In this document: positions 45,436 to 57,465 of the stretch, piece by piece
Layout of the letters: every line of letters starts with the position of its first letter
How positions within the stretch are numbered: position 1 is the first letter of the stretch
Assembly (NCBI GenBank): GCA_037953745.1
Contig: JBAKBP010007406.1
Span: 1 to 64,000, forward strand
Reading direction: 5' to 3'
DNA length: 64,000 bases
Origin: Lithodes maja
Lineage: Eukaryota > Arthropoda > Malacostraca > Decapoda > Lithodidae
Translations under genes and position numbers: made by a program
Notes under the pieces: model-generated
Databases searched by the model: none
What the model was told of the DNA's origin: nothing
What the model saw: only the letters and a program-made list of their open reading frames with translations

Positions 45436-46550
45436 TGAAAATATTCATATAAAATAGTTTTGTCGTACAGAGCTGGTTCAAGAAAATAATAATCCGTATG
45501 CATTGCCGATATACGAAATTAATATATGAAAACTGTATCGATCCTTAAATTATATTTAAATAGAGCATCAAGTGAAGCGATAATCTTGACCAGTCGGCGA
45601 TTGTGGCGCACGGACAAAACAATTCTGGAAAAATTGAAGTTTTTATCGTACATTGATGATATACATACCATTGGAAAGCTAATGAACAAACATAATTAGA
45701 GCAATTTGGAAAATATCCATTGTCCCACATTTGATCGGTGTAAATAGGGGGGGGGGGGGGGAGTGAGGAGGAAAAACCTTGGCAAACGGAACATTTCGAT
45801 GGACGTTTGGAGCCATTATGAAAATATTCATATAAAATAGTTTTTGTCGTACAGAGCTGGTTCAAAGAAAATAATAATCTGTATGCATTGCCGATATACG
45901 AAATGAATACCTCAAAACTGTATCGACCTTTAAATAATATGTAAATAAAGCGTGAAGTGAAGCAAACAAAATTTCCAGTTGGCGAGGGCTGAACACTGTC
46001 TAAAAATATGTGGCACATGGACGAAAATATTCTGGAAAAATAGAGGTTTTGATCGTACAACCATGTGGATGGGATTCGTTAGCCTTGGTCGGCAACCCTT
46101 CTGGGGGAGACAACCTTATAAAAATCCTGGTGGATGGGACTCGTCAGCCTTGGTCAGCAACTTGTCTAGGGGAGTAAACCTGATACAAATCGGTACTGCT
46201 TACATAAGGGTGAAGCAGGTTAATGGATGGACTAACCGAACACCACTGTAGAAACATAGTGCTAAAAAGATACATAGAGGGCCTCGGGGTCGGACGGGTC
46301 CTAAATTGAGTGGTCAATCCTGTAAGTCCTTCAGTAAACTGGCATGGATTGTCCCTCTTACAGGGGATAGGTCCACTTTGGGTCCTTCTGTGTATGGCCA
46401 CCCTCATTAAGGGAAGTAAGGCATCCGGCAATAGATAGATAGATAGATCGTACATTTATGATATAGATACCAATCGAAAGCTAATGAAAATTCCTAAATA
46501 TTGCTTGCTTAAAAAATACCCATTTTCCAACAATGTATCGGTGAAAATGA
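45436..46550. repeat. Two-copy tandem repeat, unit about 385 bp
   Basis: ATGAAAATATTCATATAAAA recurs at about 45,436 and 45,820, and the match continues through GCATTGCCGATATACGAAAT to the GTGAAAAT block. The second unit is split by a SINE at 46,060-46,445. A 15-G run sits at the end of the first unit (45,747-45,761). Confidence 0.85.
46060..46445 (+). mobile_element. SINE-like retroposon (SINE3) with GATA tail and 9-bp target duplication
   Basis: GATCGTACA occurs at 46,051-46,059 and 46,446-46,454. The insert ends in a (GATA)n-like tail. The head contains two related units of about 63 bases starting GGATGGGATTCGTTAGCC and GGATGGGACTCGTCAGCC. The neighbouring tandem unit shows the empty site. 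No coding capacity. Confidence 0.9.
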
Positions 46551-47186
46551 GGAGGGAAAGCACTGGCGGACTGAACAGCTACCTTCACCTACGGTGAAAT
46601 CCACATATTATTATTTGTTTTTTGTTGATGAAATCTTATGGAATAACTTTTCCTCTTCCCGTTCATAAAAAATAAATAAAAACAAAAACAAAATATTATG
46701 GGTGAAAACCGACTGAGAGTGAATATTTTGTTGCGGCATGGATTCTACTAGAGCGAAAAACTATCGTTATAGATTTATTTCTATAAAATCCAATATTGAT
46801 GATAGAATATTCTAAACACTCATCATGTTCAGCGGAAAAAAATTGCTGTGATTTAGTATGAAAATAAAAATAAATTATTTAGTAAGTTTCGGAAATATCT
46901 TGAAGGTGAAAAAATCACAATTTGCAGCAGAAATATTTACGGATATTGACTTTACAGGATAACCATTATAGATACTCTATATTTTGTTGATAGAAATAAT
47001 GTTGTATAGACTTCCCTCTATCTCGTGAAGTGTATTTAAATGCAGTTGGGGTGATATTTGTGGGTGAAAAATGAGCGATAAGATTATGTTGGCAGTGCCT
47101 AGAAGCTTTTTGGGCGGGAAAATTCTAATTTCATTGATGTCTGTCCACAGCTCAATAAGTAATAATCTTCCATCTGAAGGGGTTAA

Positions 47187-47667
47187 GAAGTCGTCAAGGA
47201 GCATCGTCTTAGGAATCGTGCCCTGGCTTGGTGTAGAGAGCCGATTTTACAACATAGCCATCAGCACAAATCGTTGCCTAGCCAACCTCTGCAGGAAGGA
47301 GAACGTGAGATTCGTCGACACTTGGTACAATTTTTACTACGATGACTATTTGTTTTCAGACAATGGATTTCATCTGAATCAGGTGGAAGCAGCACGTTTT
47401 GGGCGACTTCTCAACGATGCGGTGAAGGATTTTCAGAGAAGAAATCAACTCAACACAGGACAACCAGGAAGGAGGACCGAAGACAGCGAGGCGGCAACCT
47501 GCAAGGAAATAAATGCTAATCTGTCAAGAACCACGAATTTGGATAAAGCTCCATCAACAAGACCCAAATCCAAAACCGCCAGGGATAACGATCGAGGACC
47601 GAGGACAGCCATGAACGTAAATGTAGATCCAACCAGAACCAAAAATTTGATTAAAGTCGTTCCATGA
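47187..47667 (+). pseudogene. CR1 copy 3 ORF1, 3' part (rest of the esterase domain)
   Basis: Continues from 44,940: KKSSRSIVLGIVPWLG, AISTNRCLANLC, VRFVDTWYNFY and DNGFHLNQVEAARFG, the DxxH-like block that closes SGNH esterases, then a basic Lys/Arg/Thr-rich tail ending KVVP. ORF2 follows at once. An apparent start at 47,071 lies within the inserted element and is not real. Confidence 0.85.
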
Positions 47668-49396
47668 GTTCTAAACCCGCAACTTTAAATGTTTTCTATG
47701 CAATTGCTTGTAGCATACGCAATACATTTTAAGATCTAGAGGAACTAGTGTTTACAGAAAATTATGACGTATTTGGCATAACAGGATCTTAGCTCAATAC
47801 TGAAGACAGAGACGTTTTAGCAGAGTATTCATTTCCCGGTTATGTAATGTTAGAGAAAAGCCGAATTAATAGAAATGGAAGTGGTGTTTTACTTTTTGTC
47901 AAAGAAAATCTTAAGTCGATCCTCTTTTCAAAACCCCAAATTGTGAACGTGAAACATCCTTTGTGTTAATAAATAATAATAAAGGTACACAAATAATACT
48001 TGCATTAATATACAGACCTCCAGGTCAAGCAGTGCAACCTGACCTAGAAGTTTACGAACAAATTGCAGTTGTAAGTAACTCGCAAGATTCCGTAATTATT
48101 GGCGACTTTAATTTACCTGTAAACAAGGGGGGCAATACTCTTACTTCACACTCCGGACATGACTTGTATGCGAACTTGCAAGAGAGTTCGCTCTATCAAT
48201 TTGTTCGATCGCCGACCCATGGTAATAACATTCTTGACCTAGTACTTGCAACAAAAGAATAATTAATAGAAAATTTGAATGTTGGTGATGAACTAAGTAA
48301 TAGTGACCATCGTACAATCACTTTCCATATACAATTTAATAGTAGCGAACTCAATACCAGGAATGAGACAGTACCACATTTCAAGAGAGCAAACTTCCGT
48401 AAACTTAGAGCAATACTTAAGGAAATCGACTGGAGTTCTATGATTAACTATGATGATCTAAACCAATCATGGAGATTTTTCACCTCCACTTACTCGAATG
48501 CAGTACATGAGTGTATACCATTAACAAAACGAAGAGCAGTACATAATAATAGGCCTAAGTGGTGGAATAAAGACAAATACGGATTGTCTGCTTGCTAAAA
48601 TGAATGCTCATGATAGATTCAAAATCTCTGATACCCATGTAAATATAGTGATATTTGTAGATCTACGACGCAAAGCCAAAAAGTTAATCAAACAAAGTAT
48701 AAACACGCTAGAATTATATGTTGCAAATCAAAGTAAAATAAACCAGAAAATGGTGTATAGTTCTATCAGGAAGAAGAAAGTAATGACTTCAACGATTGGA
48801 CCGTTAGTAGATGAGAAAGGAGATTACAATAACGGTGATGCAAAACTGAGTAAGGCTCTCAATACCTTCTTTGCATCAGTTTTTACAACAGAAGACCTTA
48901 ATAATATCCCTACAGCATCGCCGATTCAGATTGATAATTCTGATGTTCTAAGCAATATCAATATTACGGAGAGAGAAGTATTGAAATTTGTAAATAAACT
49001 CAAGGTAAATAAATCGCCTGAACCTGATACAATCTCACCCAGAGTTTTAAAGGAAACTAAGGATGAGCTCTCCAAACCACTGACATTGCTAATCAATAAA
49101 TCCTTGCAGTCTGGAACTATGCCTGATCAGTGGAAGCTCGCCAACGTAACACCGATATTAAACAAAGGCAGTAAATCCCTACCTAGTAACTATCGTCCAA
49201 TTAGCTTAACCTCAGTTGTATGTAAAATGCTAGAAACACTCATAAGAGACAGACTCGTAAATCACTTGGAGAAAAATAACATACTTAAAGTTACTCAACA
49301 CGGCTTTCGTAACAAACATTCCTGCTTAACAAACCTCTTGGACTTCTTCCATGATATCCTCAACCTCTATGATGAGAGTAAAGCTGTAGATATTAT
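47668..49396 (+). pseudogene. CR1 copy 3 ORF2, endonuclease and first half of RT
   Basis: APE-type endonuclease blocks: IILALIYRPPGQAVQ (about 48,000), VIIGDFNLPV (about 48,090), the LDLVLATK block (about 48,234) and the catalytic NSDHRTITF (about 48,300), with stops and shifts around them. Then the linker, SPEPDTISPRVLKE (about 49,015), SNYRPISLTSVVCKM (about 49,190), QHGFRNKHSCLTNLL and YDESKAVDI. At 49,396 the Merlin-type element starts; the protein resumes at 60,418. Confidence 0.85.
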
Positions 49397-50469
49397 GAGT
49401 CGTATTCTTAAAAACCCATACCTTCCCTTAACTTTCCTTTCCCTTCCAAGGAATTTTCTTTCCCTTCGGTATTCTTAAAGAATTCCTTGGAAGGAAATGT
49501 TTTCGGAAGTGTTGGTAGCTCTGTTCCACAGGCGAAGCTAGGCGCGCACCAGTTGGTATGCCTGAAGTAGTAAACAAACCTTGTCAAACAAACGTTTCCA
49601 AGGGTTGACTTGCATTATTGTTGCCCAAAACATGATTTAGACCACAAATATTGTCTTCAAAGCATATTATGTTGACTTGCACAAACACAAGAATGAATTG
49701 TCAACATGATATTAATAAATACAGGTTCCTAGCTCTAAATCGCGCATGTACACCAACAAGCCATATTCTGTTGTAGTATTTAGACCTAGCCTATAGCCTA
49801 GGCTATTATCCAAGAATATAATTGCATATAAACTGATATGACAAGAAACAGGGATGGAGATAAATTAGATTAGCCGAATGTAGTGCGACTTAGTGTACCG
49901 TATATCAAGCATGAGAACTTTTCAATTACAAGGTCAAGTCTTCCATTTCTGACCAAAACTTAACAACTAGGTTATAGGAATCGTACAATTACCCACTATT
50001 GAGAAGTATTTACCTTCAAAGTTCAATACACATTATAGCCTGACATATTCTGGTGTCCTGAGTTCAAATACTAACTTGAACTTCTGTAGGCCTAGCCTAT
50101 ATTATTATATAGGCCTAGCCTATATTATTATATAGGCCTAGGCCTAGGCTAGATTTGTTTTCTATTCAGCGAACACAAAATAAAAGCTAGGCTATATTTG
50201 ATCTGGTCCAATTTGGTAAAAATTGCAATTCATGGCCCATAGTAGATTTACTATGCTATTGAAACTAGTTTTTTTCAATGTTTATGTTTAGGCTACCGAT
50301 ATTTATTTATTAATTATCTAATTTGACCGTTTTTTATTTTTATAAATTATTTTGGGGCAAGAATGTAGTTACCGGATGAACCGCCCACCTTGTTTACACT
50401 ATGCGGATGCCTTTGGATATAAAAATACATTAGCCTAACCAAACAACCTAACCTAACCTAACCTAGTAT

Positions 50470-51020
50470 TCATGCAGTAATGACAGGGGGCAAATAGCAG
50501 AAAATATAGCTCGAAATGGACGGGAACGTAAGTGCGAGCGCACATGACATCCTTCCCTATTTTGGTAAGGGTTGTGTTAGCGGGCGTATCGCCTGCTTTG
50601 TTTCCATATTCGCACACTCGCAGTTACATTCACGTCTAATTTGACTGCTGTTATTTGCCCCTGGTAATATACTGTATATGATGATGACAATGTCATGGGG
50701 CGTGAGGGGACATAGCACTCCTCAAACCATTATTGTATCCCACGGCCAGGTGTTGGGTAAATTGTTTTGCCGTGGGATACAATAATGGTTTGAGGGGGGC
50801 TCACCCCCCATCATCCCCATGACTTGCTGTCATTATCATACATATTACCAGCAGAGGCAAATAACAGCAATGAAATTAGACGCAAATGTAACTGCGAGCG
50901 TGCGACTGTAAACAAAGTGGACGATACACACACTAACACAACCCTTACCATTATTTGTTATTTGCCCTTCTGCAAACAATATAATTATACTGTATATTGA
51001 TGACAATAATTCCTGGGAAG
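50470..51020. repeat. Fold-back (MITE-like) cluster 1
   Basis: Alternating inverted units. CCTCAAACCATTATTGTATC (about 50,723) pairs with its complement at about 50,775 across a 22-base loop. Flanking GGGGCAAATAGCAG and GTTATTTGCCCCTGG blocks, and ATGATGATGACAA/ACTTGCTGTCATTATCAT blocks, form further inverted pairs. Same family as 55,990-56,590. Confidence 0.8.
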
Positions 51021-51689
51021 GTGAGGCCCCCCTCAACCTAAGAAGCGGACATAATAGATGTGAACTTAACGGTCATGGCCCAGAGCGTGCAAATCGCCGC
51101 GCAAGGTTGCTTGGATAATACTGAACCTTTAAATAAGATTCTTCCAATTTTTAAATTGATTTTTGTTCTTGGGTAATCTGAAAAACAAGTTTAATCACCA
51201 GTAGTTATGATTTAGGCATCAATGAGTAGGTTATTCATCATATTAGCTATCCATTAGTATAGTTTTGAAGATTGGGTGATATTCTTATGTTCTGTACTCT
51301 CCCCTCAAAAAGGCCTCGCCCAATTTCTTAGCGATTACTCACATACACCACTATTTGTTTCACTAACTGGCCTTCCTTGTGCAGCCCAATATAATGTGCA
51401 ATTAGATCCGGTGTCACGTTCTTTCGCTGACTCGTACACACTAAAAACTGACGGGCACTGCATGTCCACCATTGCCATACTGATTATAATAATGACTGAT
51501 ACCGATCCACCCACCACAGCTGCTGGAAGCACTGATGTTCCAACACTGTATGTACTGTATGTAATAATACCATAATTATTCCTAACCTTCAAGACTAGAG
51601 AATACTAAGGATGTAAAGTAAATTCAGACAGAAAATCCACACATTTTATTTGAAACAGTGTGTGGGGGACTCTGGTGACTAGTGGGGTT

Positions 51690-52260
51690 TTCCTTACAAA
51701 CATTGAGTAGGCTATATTTGACTATTATTGCTTTGCTGATTCAGTTCTTTCAATGCATTACTATTGTGCACAGTGAGACTACATTTTGACACATGTTAAT
51801 GTAATAAGTTTGAAAATTCAGGTTTTGAGGCTTGCAAGGGATCAAGAACAATCCCAAGTTTTCAACAAAATCTCATACCATACTGTATACAGCCCAAAAT
51901 AAGTAGGTAAATGTTTTCATTAGCAATTTTGGGCTCTAATCTTATACATTTTTTTTAGCCTACCAGACTTTTAGCTACTACCAATGTTAGTAAGTTAGCC
52001 TATACACTCAGCATAATCAAACACTGTATATTAGCATAGCCTAGGCCTATCTTAGGTTCTCAGGTTAAGTTATATTGTTTGGATGTTTAAAGAAAGTAGA
52101 GGGATTAGGCTAGGATATACTGTAATGAAAAATTAAGGGTAGCCTATAATTGTACTCACAACCAATAGTATTGAATAGGCTAGTGTTTACAACTATGTTT
52201 TTCAAGGGATTTTGTTTTGATTAGGCTAATATGATGACAATATTCAAGCAGACACTGCGG
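51690..52260. repeat. Left arm of a long diverged inverted repeat (partner about 56,620-57,180)
   Basis: The complement of 51,690-51,840 lines up with 57,040-57,180 (for example GCCTCAAAACCTG, TTATTRCATTAACA, TAGTCWCAC), and weaker similarity continues inward. Boundaries are approximate. Confidence 0.6.
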
Positions 52261-52673
52261 CAATATTAGCACGCTCTATGCGCCAGATTTTACCACTTTT
52301 TTCTGAAATCATCCCTCAGCGAGTGGTTATTTGCCTCCTGCTGGCATTATATAGTAGTATAGTAGTAGTAGTACCGGTATATAGCTGGCATTGTAAGTAG
52401 TAGGGGTAGGCAGCCCCGCCCAGGGAAGTACTACCGCCAAGGTTTCGGGAGACTCAGGGAATAGCCTGAATTCCATTTTCTCTCCCAGGCCTTGGGAGCT
52501 GGATACATATCTTTCTGCCTCACACATCAGGGGTATCAGGAAAACCCTCTTTATATAACATACACATCCACCTTCATGACATTGCCCTACATCGCTATCC
52601 TATATCCATAAAACACTACTCTTCCCACTACATAATTATCATACATGTTACACCTTACACTTACCTAATAAAT

Positions 52674-54170
52674 ATGGCAGTACAATTGTTAAGAGCAAAC
52701 CTGGTGGTCCCTCGGATATCCACCCCCGGCAGGGTTGGGTCATTGACACAGGGCCCTCCCGGTCGTCATCATGTGACTGCGTCAAGAGCATTGCAACGTC
52801 CCAAAGCTGCTCGTCGGTGCAGCTTTTTCTTTAGCAATATAAGGGGACTTCACTCTAACATCAATTCTGTACACCAATTTCTTCAAGCAGAATCCCCTAC
52901 TCTCCTTTTTTTGAAAGAGACTCAAGTAACATCCACATCTGACACGTCTAGATTTAATTTTCCAGGTTATCAACTGCTCCAAAATTTCAGACCTAAAGGA
53001 GGTGTATGTTGCTTCGCAAAATCTGAAATTGCCCTGGAGGAGGTTACTAGTTTCAATTGTCCCTATTTTGATTATTCTATATACAAATTAATTTCTGCTG
53101 GTAAATTTAAATACATATGTTGCATCTACCGTTCCCCAAATACTCCTCCAGAGCAAAGTCTTTTTGATTCTCTGTCCTCACAACTCAGTGTCCTCAACTT
53201 AAATGCTTCTTCTGAAATCACTGTGTTGGGTGATTTTAATGTCCATAATGTTGAATGGCTCACTCATTCAGCCAGGACTGGTGATGCTGGTCTTGAATGT
53301 GAGCTATTTGCAGATTCATTTAATCTCACTCAACTAGTCAACCAACCCACCCGTGTACCAGATAATCCTAATCATAATTCCCACCTACTGGACTTATTTT
53401 TAACAACCAATTCAGAACATTATGATGTTACAGTGAGGTCCCCGCTTGGATCTTCTGATCACTGTCTGATACAGGCCACCTGTCTATCACCTACCACACC
53501 TTCCCACTCTGTACCTGTTTTGGTGACTAAATGGCATTACGATAGGACAGACTGGGAGGGTCTTCAAAGTTTCTTTATTGATATTCCCTGGACATCTTTA
53601 TTTTCTAATGATGCACACTCCACCTTGAGCCTCATACAAGATTTTGTAAAAATTGGAATGGAAACTTTTATTCCTCATCAAAAGTACAGTAAAAGATCTA
53701 ATTCACCTAAATGGTTTGACCATAATTGTGCTAGAGTAACTGAACAAAAAGCAATAGCCTACAATGCATACACAAGATCAAAAACACATGAAGCCTTTAA
53801 TTACTTTAGAAACATCAGAAATCATGCCAAAACTGTATTAAACCTAACTAAATCAAACTTTCTCCACAAGCAGGCAAATAAACTTCTAAATAATCCAAAT
53901 GATAACAAAATATTTTGGTCTACTCTTAACTCATTCAAATCCAACTTCACTACTGCTTCATCCATTCCACCATTAAAATCTCCGACTGGCAATCTTGTAA
54001 GTGACCTACGAGGTAAAGCTAACCTTCTTGCGGATATTTTCTCCACCAACTCAACCTTAGATGACATAAATCAAGATATCCCTGTACTTAATTTTAATTC
54101 GCCTGAAATTCCCTCACCAGATCCACACCAGACATGTCAAAACTATTTTGCAGAATATCTCAGTAGATAA
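52674..54170 (+). pseudogene. LINE ORF2 N-terminus: APE endonuclease and linker
   Basis: Endonuclease blocks in order: FFFSNIRGLHSNINSVHQFL, LLFLKETQVTS (catalytic Glu), ICCIYRSPNTPPEQ, ITVLGDFNVHNVEW, LLDLFLTTN and SSDHCLIQA (catalytic Asp-His). The linker KWFDHNCARVTEQKAIAYNA follows. ATG at 52,674 is the first long-frame start, but the first 45 residues look unlike the family and may be leader. A frameshift near 54,140 separates it from the RT. Confidence 0.85.
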
Positions 54171-55667
54171 GGCTCCTGGTCCAGATGAAATTCCTCCAAT
54201 AGTACTTAAGAATTGCTCCTTGGTGCTCGCTCCTGTATTGGCAAAATTTTTCCGTCTGTGTACTCATACCTCATGCTTCCCAGTACCCTGGAAAGAAGCA
54301 AACATCCATCCAGTTCCTAAAAAAGGTGCCTCTTCAGATCCATCAAACTACAGACCAATAGCTATAACTTCCACTCTTGGTAAAGTCTTTGAAATTATAT
54401 TAAATAATCACATAATTAAGCATCTTGAGAATAATAAATTAATCAGTGATAGGCAATATGGTTTTAGACGATGTCGATCAACTGCAGACATGCTTCGCCT
54501 TCTTACGCATCAAATCAACCAAGCTACAGACCAACATGGTGAAACACATACAATAGCACTGGATATATCAAAGGCATTTGATAGAGTCTGGCATCAATCC
54601 TTATTGTCGAAGATGTCACACTACGGCCTTGCATCATTAGTTCCGCTAATTTCTTCTTATCTTCATAACAGAAAAATACGTGTAATGGTAGATGGCCTTT
54701 ATTCTCAATTTCACTCAATAAATGCTGGTGTTCCCCAGGGATCAGTTTTGGCCCCAATTCTGTTCCTCATTCATATCAATGATCTCATATCTACCACTCA
54801 TAATCCAATACATTCCTACGCAGATGACTCAACACTCCACAGTTCCTTCACATTTACCAATTCTTTCACCCAACCCGATCTTATAAATTCAAAAATAAAC
54901 ACTGCAATTTCTCTGAACCAGGACCTTTCTAGAATTAATGGATGGGGACAAAATAATCTAGTTTCCTTTAATGCACAGAAAACCAAGTACATTCAATTTT
55001 CTAACCGACAGAATCTCACTGACTCCCATATATTTGTTAATGATGTAAATATTCCCACTTCCCCTAGTATTGACATTCTCGGTGTAACATTAACTACTAG
55101 CTTGAGCTGGACACATTATGTTAGAAGCATTGCTAAGAATGCCTCTAACAAACTGGGACTCCTGTACAGAGTTCGAGAATTCTTCACTGACGAGCAGTTG
55201 GCCGTAATATATAAAAGTCATGTGCGTTCTCAGATGGATTACTGTTCACCTCTGTGGGGTGGAAGTGGAGTGGTTGCATTGAGGCAGTTGGAAAAAATTC
55301 AAAATAAAGCTATTAGATTAATCAATAACCCTGCAATCACACAGGACCTTCCTACATTATCCATACGAAGAAACGTTGCATCCCTTGCATTATTCTACAG
55401 ATATTTTCACAGCAATTTTCCGAGGAACTTGCTTCAATTGTGCCGCCTCTCCACATCTTTCCCCGTAGAACTAGGGCAGCTGAGAGCACCCATGAATTTA
55501 CACTTTCTCCTCCACAATGCAGAACTTCTGCTTATCAGAATTCATTTATCCCCAGAGCTACTACTCTTTGGAATTCACTTCCCTCGAATTGCTTTCCACA
55601 AACTTACAATCTACAAATGTTTAAATCCAGTTGTTACAAACATTTTATGAATGGAGGATGCCTTTAG
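54148..55667 (+). pseudogene. LINE ORF2 C-terminus: reverse transcriptase
   Basis: RT blocks: ISVDKAPGPDEIPPIVLKN, SNYRPIAITSTLGKVFE, QYGFRRCRSTADML, IALDISKAFDRVWHQSL (about 54,560), INAGVPQGSVLAPILFLIHI (about 54,720) and HSYADDSTLH (about 54,815). The thumb and tail follow: ILGVTLTTSLSW, YCSPLWGG, KIQNKAIRLI. A second shift near 55,455 moves the final FIPRATTLWNSLPSNCF into another frame. It is otherwise intact and most like jockey/BS-type elements. Confidence 0.85.
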
Positions 55668-55989
55668 GCACATGGACCTTTTTGTTTGATCTGTGTTTTT
55701 CCTTCCTCCGTTCATTGTCTCTTAAAAAAAAATATATATATAAATATGATGATGACAATTATGTCCAGGGGGGGGGGGGGAGGGGTTTGAACACCAAACA
55801 CTCAAATTAAAAGTAAACACAGAGAGCGTGCAAACTGCTGCTGTAGTCTCCTTGAACTGTAGTTAAGATACCCGGTAGCTACCGAATAATCTAAAAACAC
55901 GCTCCCTGATAGTGTACAAAGCTATGAAAATCAGGGAAAATATTATAGTGAAAAAGTAACTCGGACTTTCTATAACATAAAGTAATAAA

Positions 55990-56590
55990 GGAAAGGATGT
56001 AGTATTCAAGGAATTTCGAGCTTATCGCCTGCCTTCTTTACACTACTCGCACGCTCGCGATCACGTTTCCGTCTATATTGACTGCCGTGGGATACATTAG
56101 GTTGAGGGCCCCCCTCACTCCCCCATGACTTATTGTCATCATCATATATAGGCATTTTTCCAGCAGGGGGCAAATTACTTAAAAAAAGCAGTCAAAATAG
56201 TCTAAAACGTAACCGCGAGCGAACAGCCTATGTAAACATGATGACCGTACACCAGGATACTACATCCTTCGTGAATCGTGAAGGATGTATCCGGGTGTAC
56301 GGTCGTCATGTTTACTGTAGATAGGTAGTGCGCTCGTGGTTACGTTCCCGTCTATTTTTCCTGTTATTTGCCCCCTGCTGGCAATATAATATATGATGAT
56401 GACAACATGTAATGGGGGGGGGGGGGGGGGGCTTTCCCGTCAACCTATTATTGAATCCCGTGGCAGTCAAAATAGACTGGAACATGATCGCGAGCGTTCA
56501 TTGCTGCCGCCGTTCCGCGTAGTGTAAACGAAGGCAGGCGCCATGTAGTATGTCCAAATACTACATCCTTCCCATAGGCCTAATAAATTC
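55990..56590. repeat. Fold-back (MITE-like) cluster 2, a palindrome of palindromes
   Basis: Around a centre near 56,277, arms of about 290 bases are complementary: AAGGATGTAGTATT (55,993) with AATACTACATCCTT (56,560), CGCCTGCCTTC with GAAGGCAGGCG, GCCGTGGGATAC with its partner near 56,455. Each arm is itself an inverted repeat of about 95 bases around a centre containing CATGACTTATTGTCATCATC and CCAGCAGGGGGCAAA. Confidence 0.85.
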
Positions 56591-56619
56591 ACAAAATTTT
56601 AAAATCCAGATAGCCTATC

Positions 56620-57180
56620 TGAGGTGAGCCAATTCTGACAAAATCTAACAAATGTTGGCTTGAACATTATGATGGGCTAGCCTAGAGGGACAGAGACTAG
56701 CCTAGGTTAGTTTATTCAGTGGTGATGTAGCCTAAGAAAAAACAAAACTTAGGCCTAGAATCCTGTATGGGTCATGAAATTCATAAGAAAAATAGATTAG
56801 CCTGGGCTAGGCTAGCTTACATTATGATGTAGCGTACTGTAGGCTATAGGCTAAGCCTAGGCCTAGCCGCCTAGCCTAACCCAATATGTGGTACTGGTAA
56901 GGTAGGCTAAATTAGTATATAAAATGATTGACCACTATTACTGTTAGCCCACAAATATATATTAATATTACAGTATATGCCTAGCTATTTTTAGTTATGT
57001 ATAGTATGGTATTACTGGGAATTTGTGATAGCGTATCTCTGGCATGCCTCAAAACCTGGTAATGTTGACACTTATTGCATTAACACGTGCCAAAATATAG
57101 TCACACCGTGCACAAAATTGATGCTTTGAAAGGGCTACATCAGTAAACCAATGAAAGTCAATAATAATCAAAATATTTAT
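56620..57180. repeat. Right arm of the long diverged inverted repeat
   Basis: Complement of about 51,690-52,260; see that entry. It lies between fold-back cluster 2 and the Merlin element. Confidence 0.6.
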
Positions 57181-57465
57181 AAGATGAGGAATAGGCTATC
57201 AGCTGGCAGCCCAAAATTGCCCGAATCGTCCGCACGCGAATTCACGCCGAGATCAGTGGACTCTTCTAAAACTTTTAACAACATTACTTTATTTTCAATA
57301 TCGTGCATTATATCATGTTAATAAAATTGCATAGTGGTCAAATCCAATACTTAGTCACACTGACTCCAATTATATAAGAATGTTATGAACAAAATGACGA
57401 AGGGAAAACTGAAAACATGCCTAGTGAGAGTCCTTCAAATTCCAATATTTTCCCCTGTTTAAGGG

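Larger units (their letters stand above)
44945..47182. mobile_element. 2238-bp TTAA-flanked element inside CR1 ORF1
   Basis: TTAA at 44,941-44,944 and 47,183-47,186 enclose the element. Removing it with one TTAA restores the ORF1 reading QQLIKSFKKSSRSIVLG exactly. The ends are CTCCCCCAGTCTGA and, inverted, CCCCTTCAGATGGA: only weakly matching terminal repeats. No transposase is present; the interior is a 385-bp tandem duplication, AT-rich DNA and a SINE. It is a non-autonomous element of a TTAA-specific superfamily (piggyBac or similar). Confidence 0.8.
49510..52350. other. Palindrome-rich nested DNA, left part
   Basis: No credible coding sequence. It contains a CCTAA run (50,446-50,466), repeats of TAGGCCTAGCCTA (50,090-50,155), a fold-back cluster (50,470-51,020) and the left arm of a long inverted repeat (about 51,690-52,260). 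The short open frames near 51,276-51,592 are not recognisable. Confidence 0.65.
52351..55737 (+). mobile_element. Jockey/BS-like LINE, near full length
   Basis: Inserted in the fold-back family sequence GCATTATATA...ATATGATGATGAC, whose parts lie on both sides. It has about 320 bases of 5' leader, an endonuclease-RT frame with two frameshifts, a short 3' UTR and a final A-run (55,723-55,731). The same 3' end is found inside the piggyBac transposase (938-1057), so the family is or was active here. Confidence 0.85.
55738..57465. other. Palindrome-rich nested DNA, right part
   Basis: Non-coding. It holds 13-G and 18-G runs (55,768 and 56,414), the large fold-back cluster 2, dense TAGCCTAGGCC words (56,680-56,890) and the right arm of the long inverted repeat. 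It ends where the Merlin left terminal-repeat sequence GGGAAGGATTTTCGG appears. Confidence 0.65.

Noticed and set aside
51276..51592. Overlapping small frames on both strands
   Set aside because: No recognisable motif on either strand, within non-coding nested DNA; both are likely chance frames.
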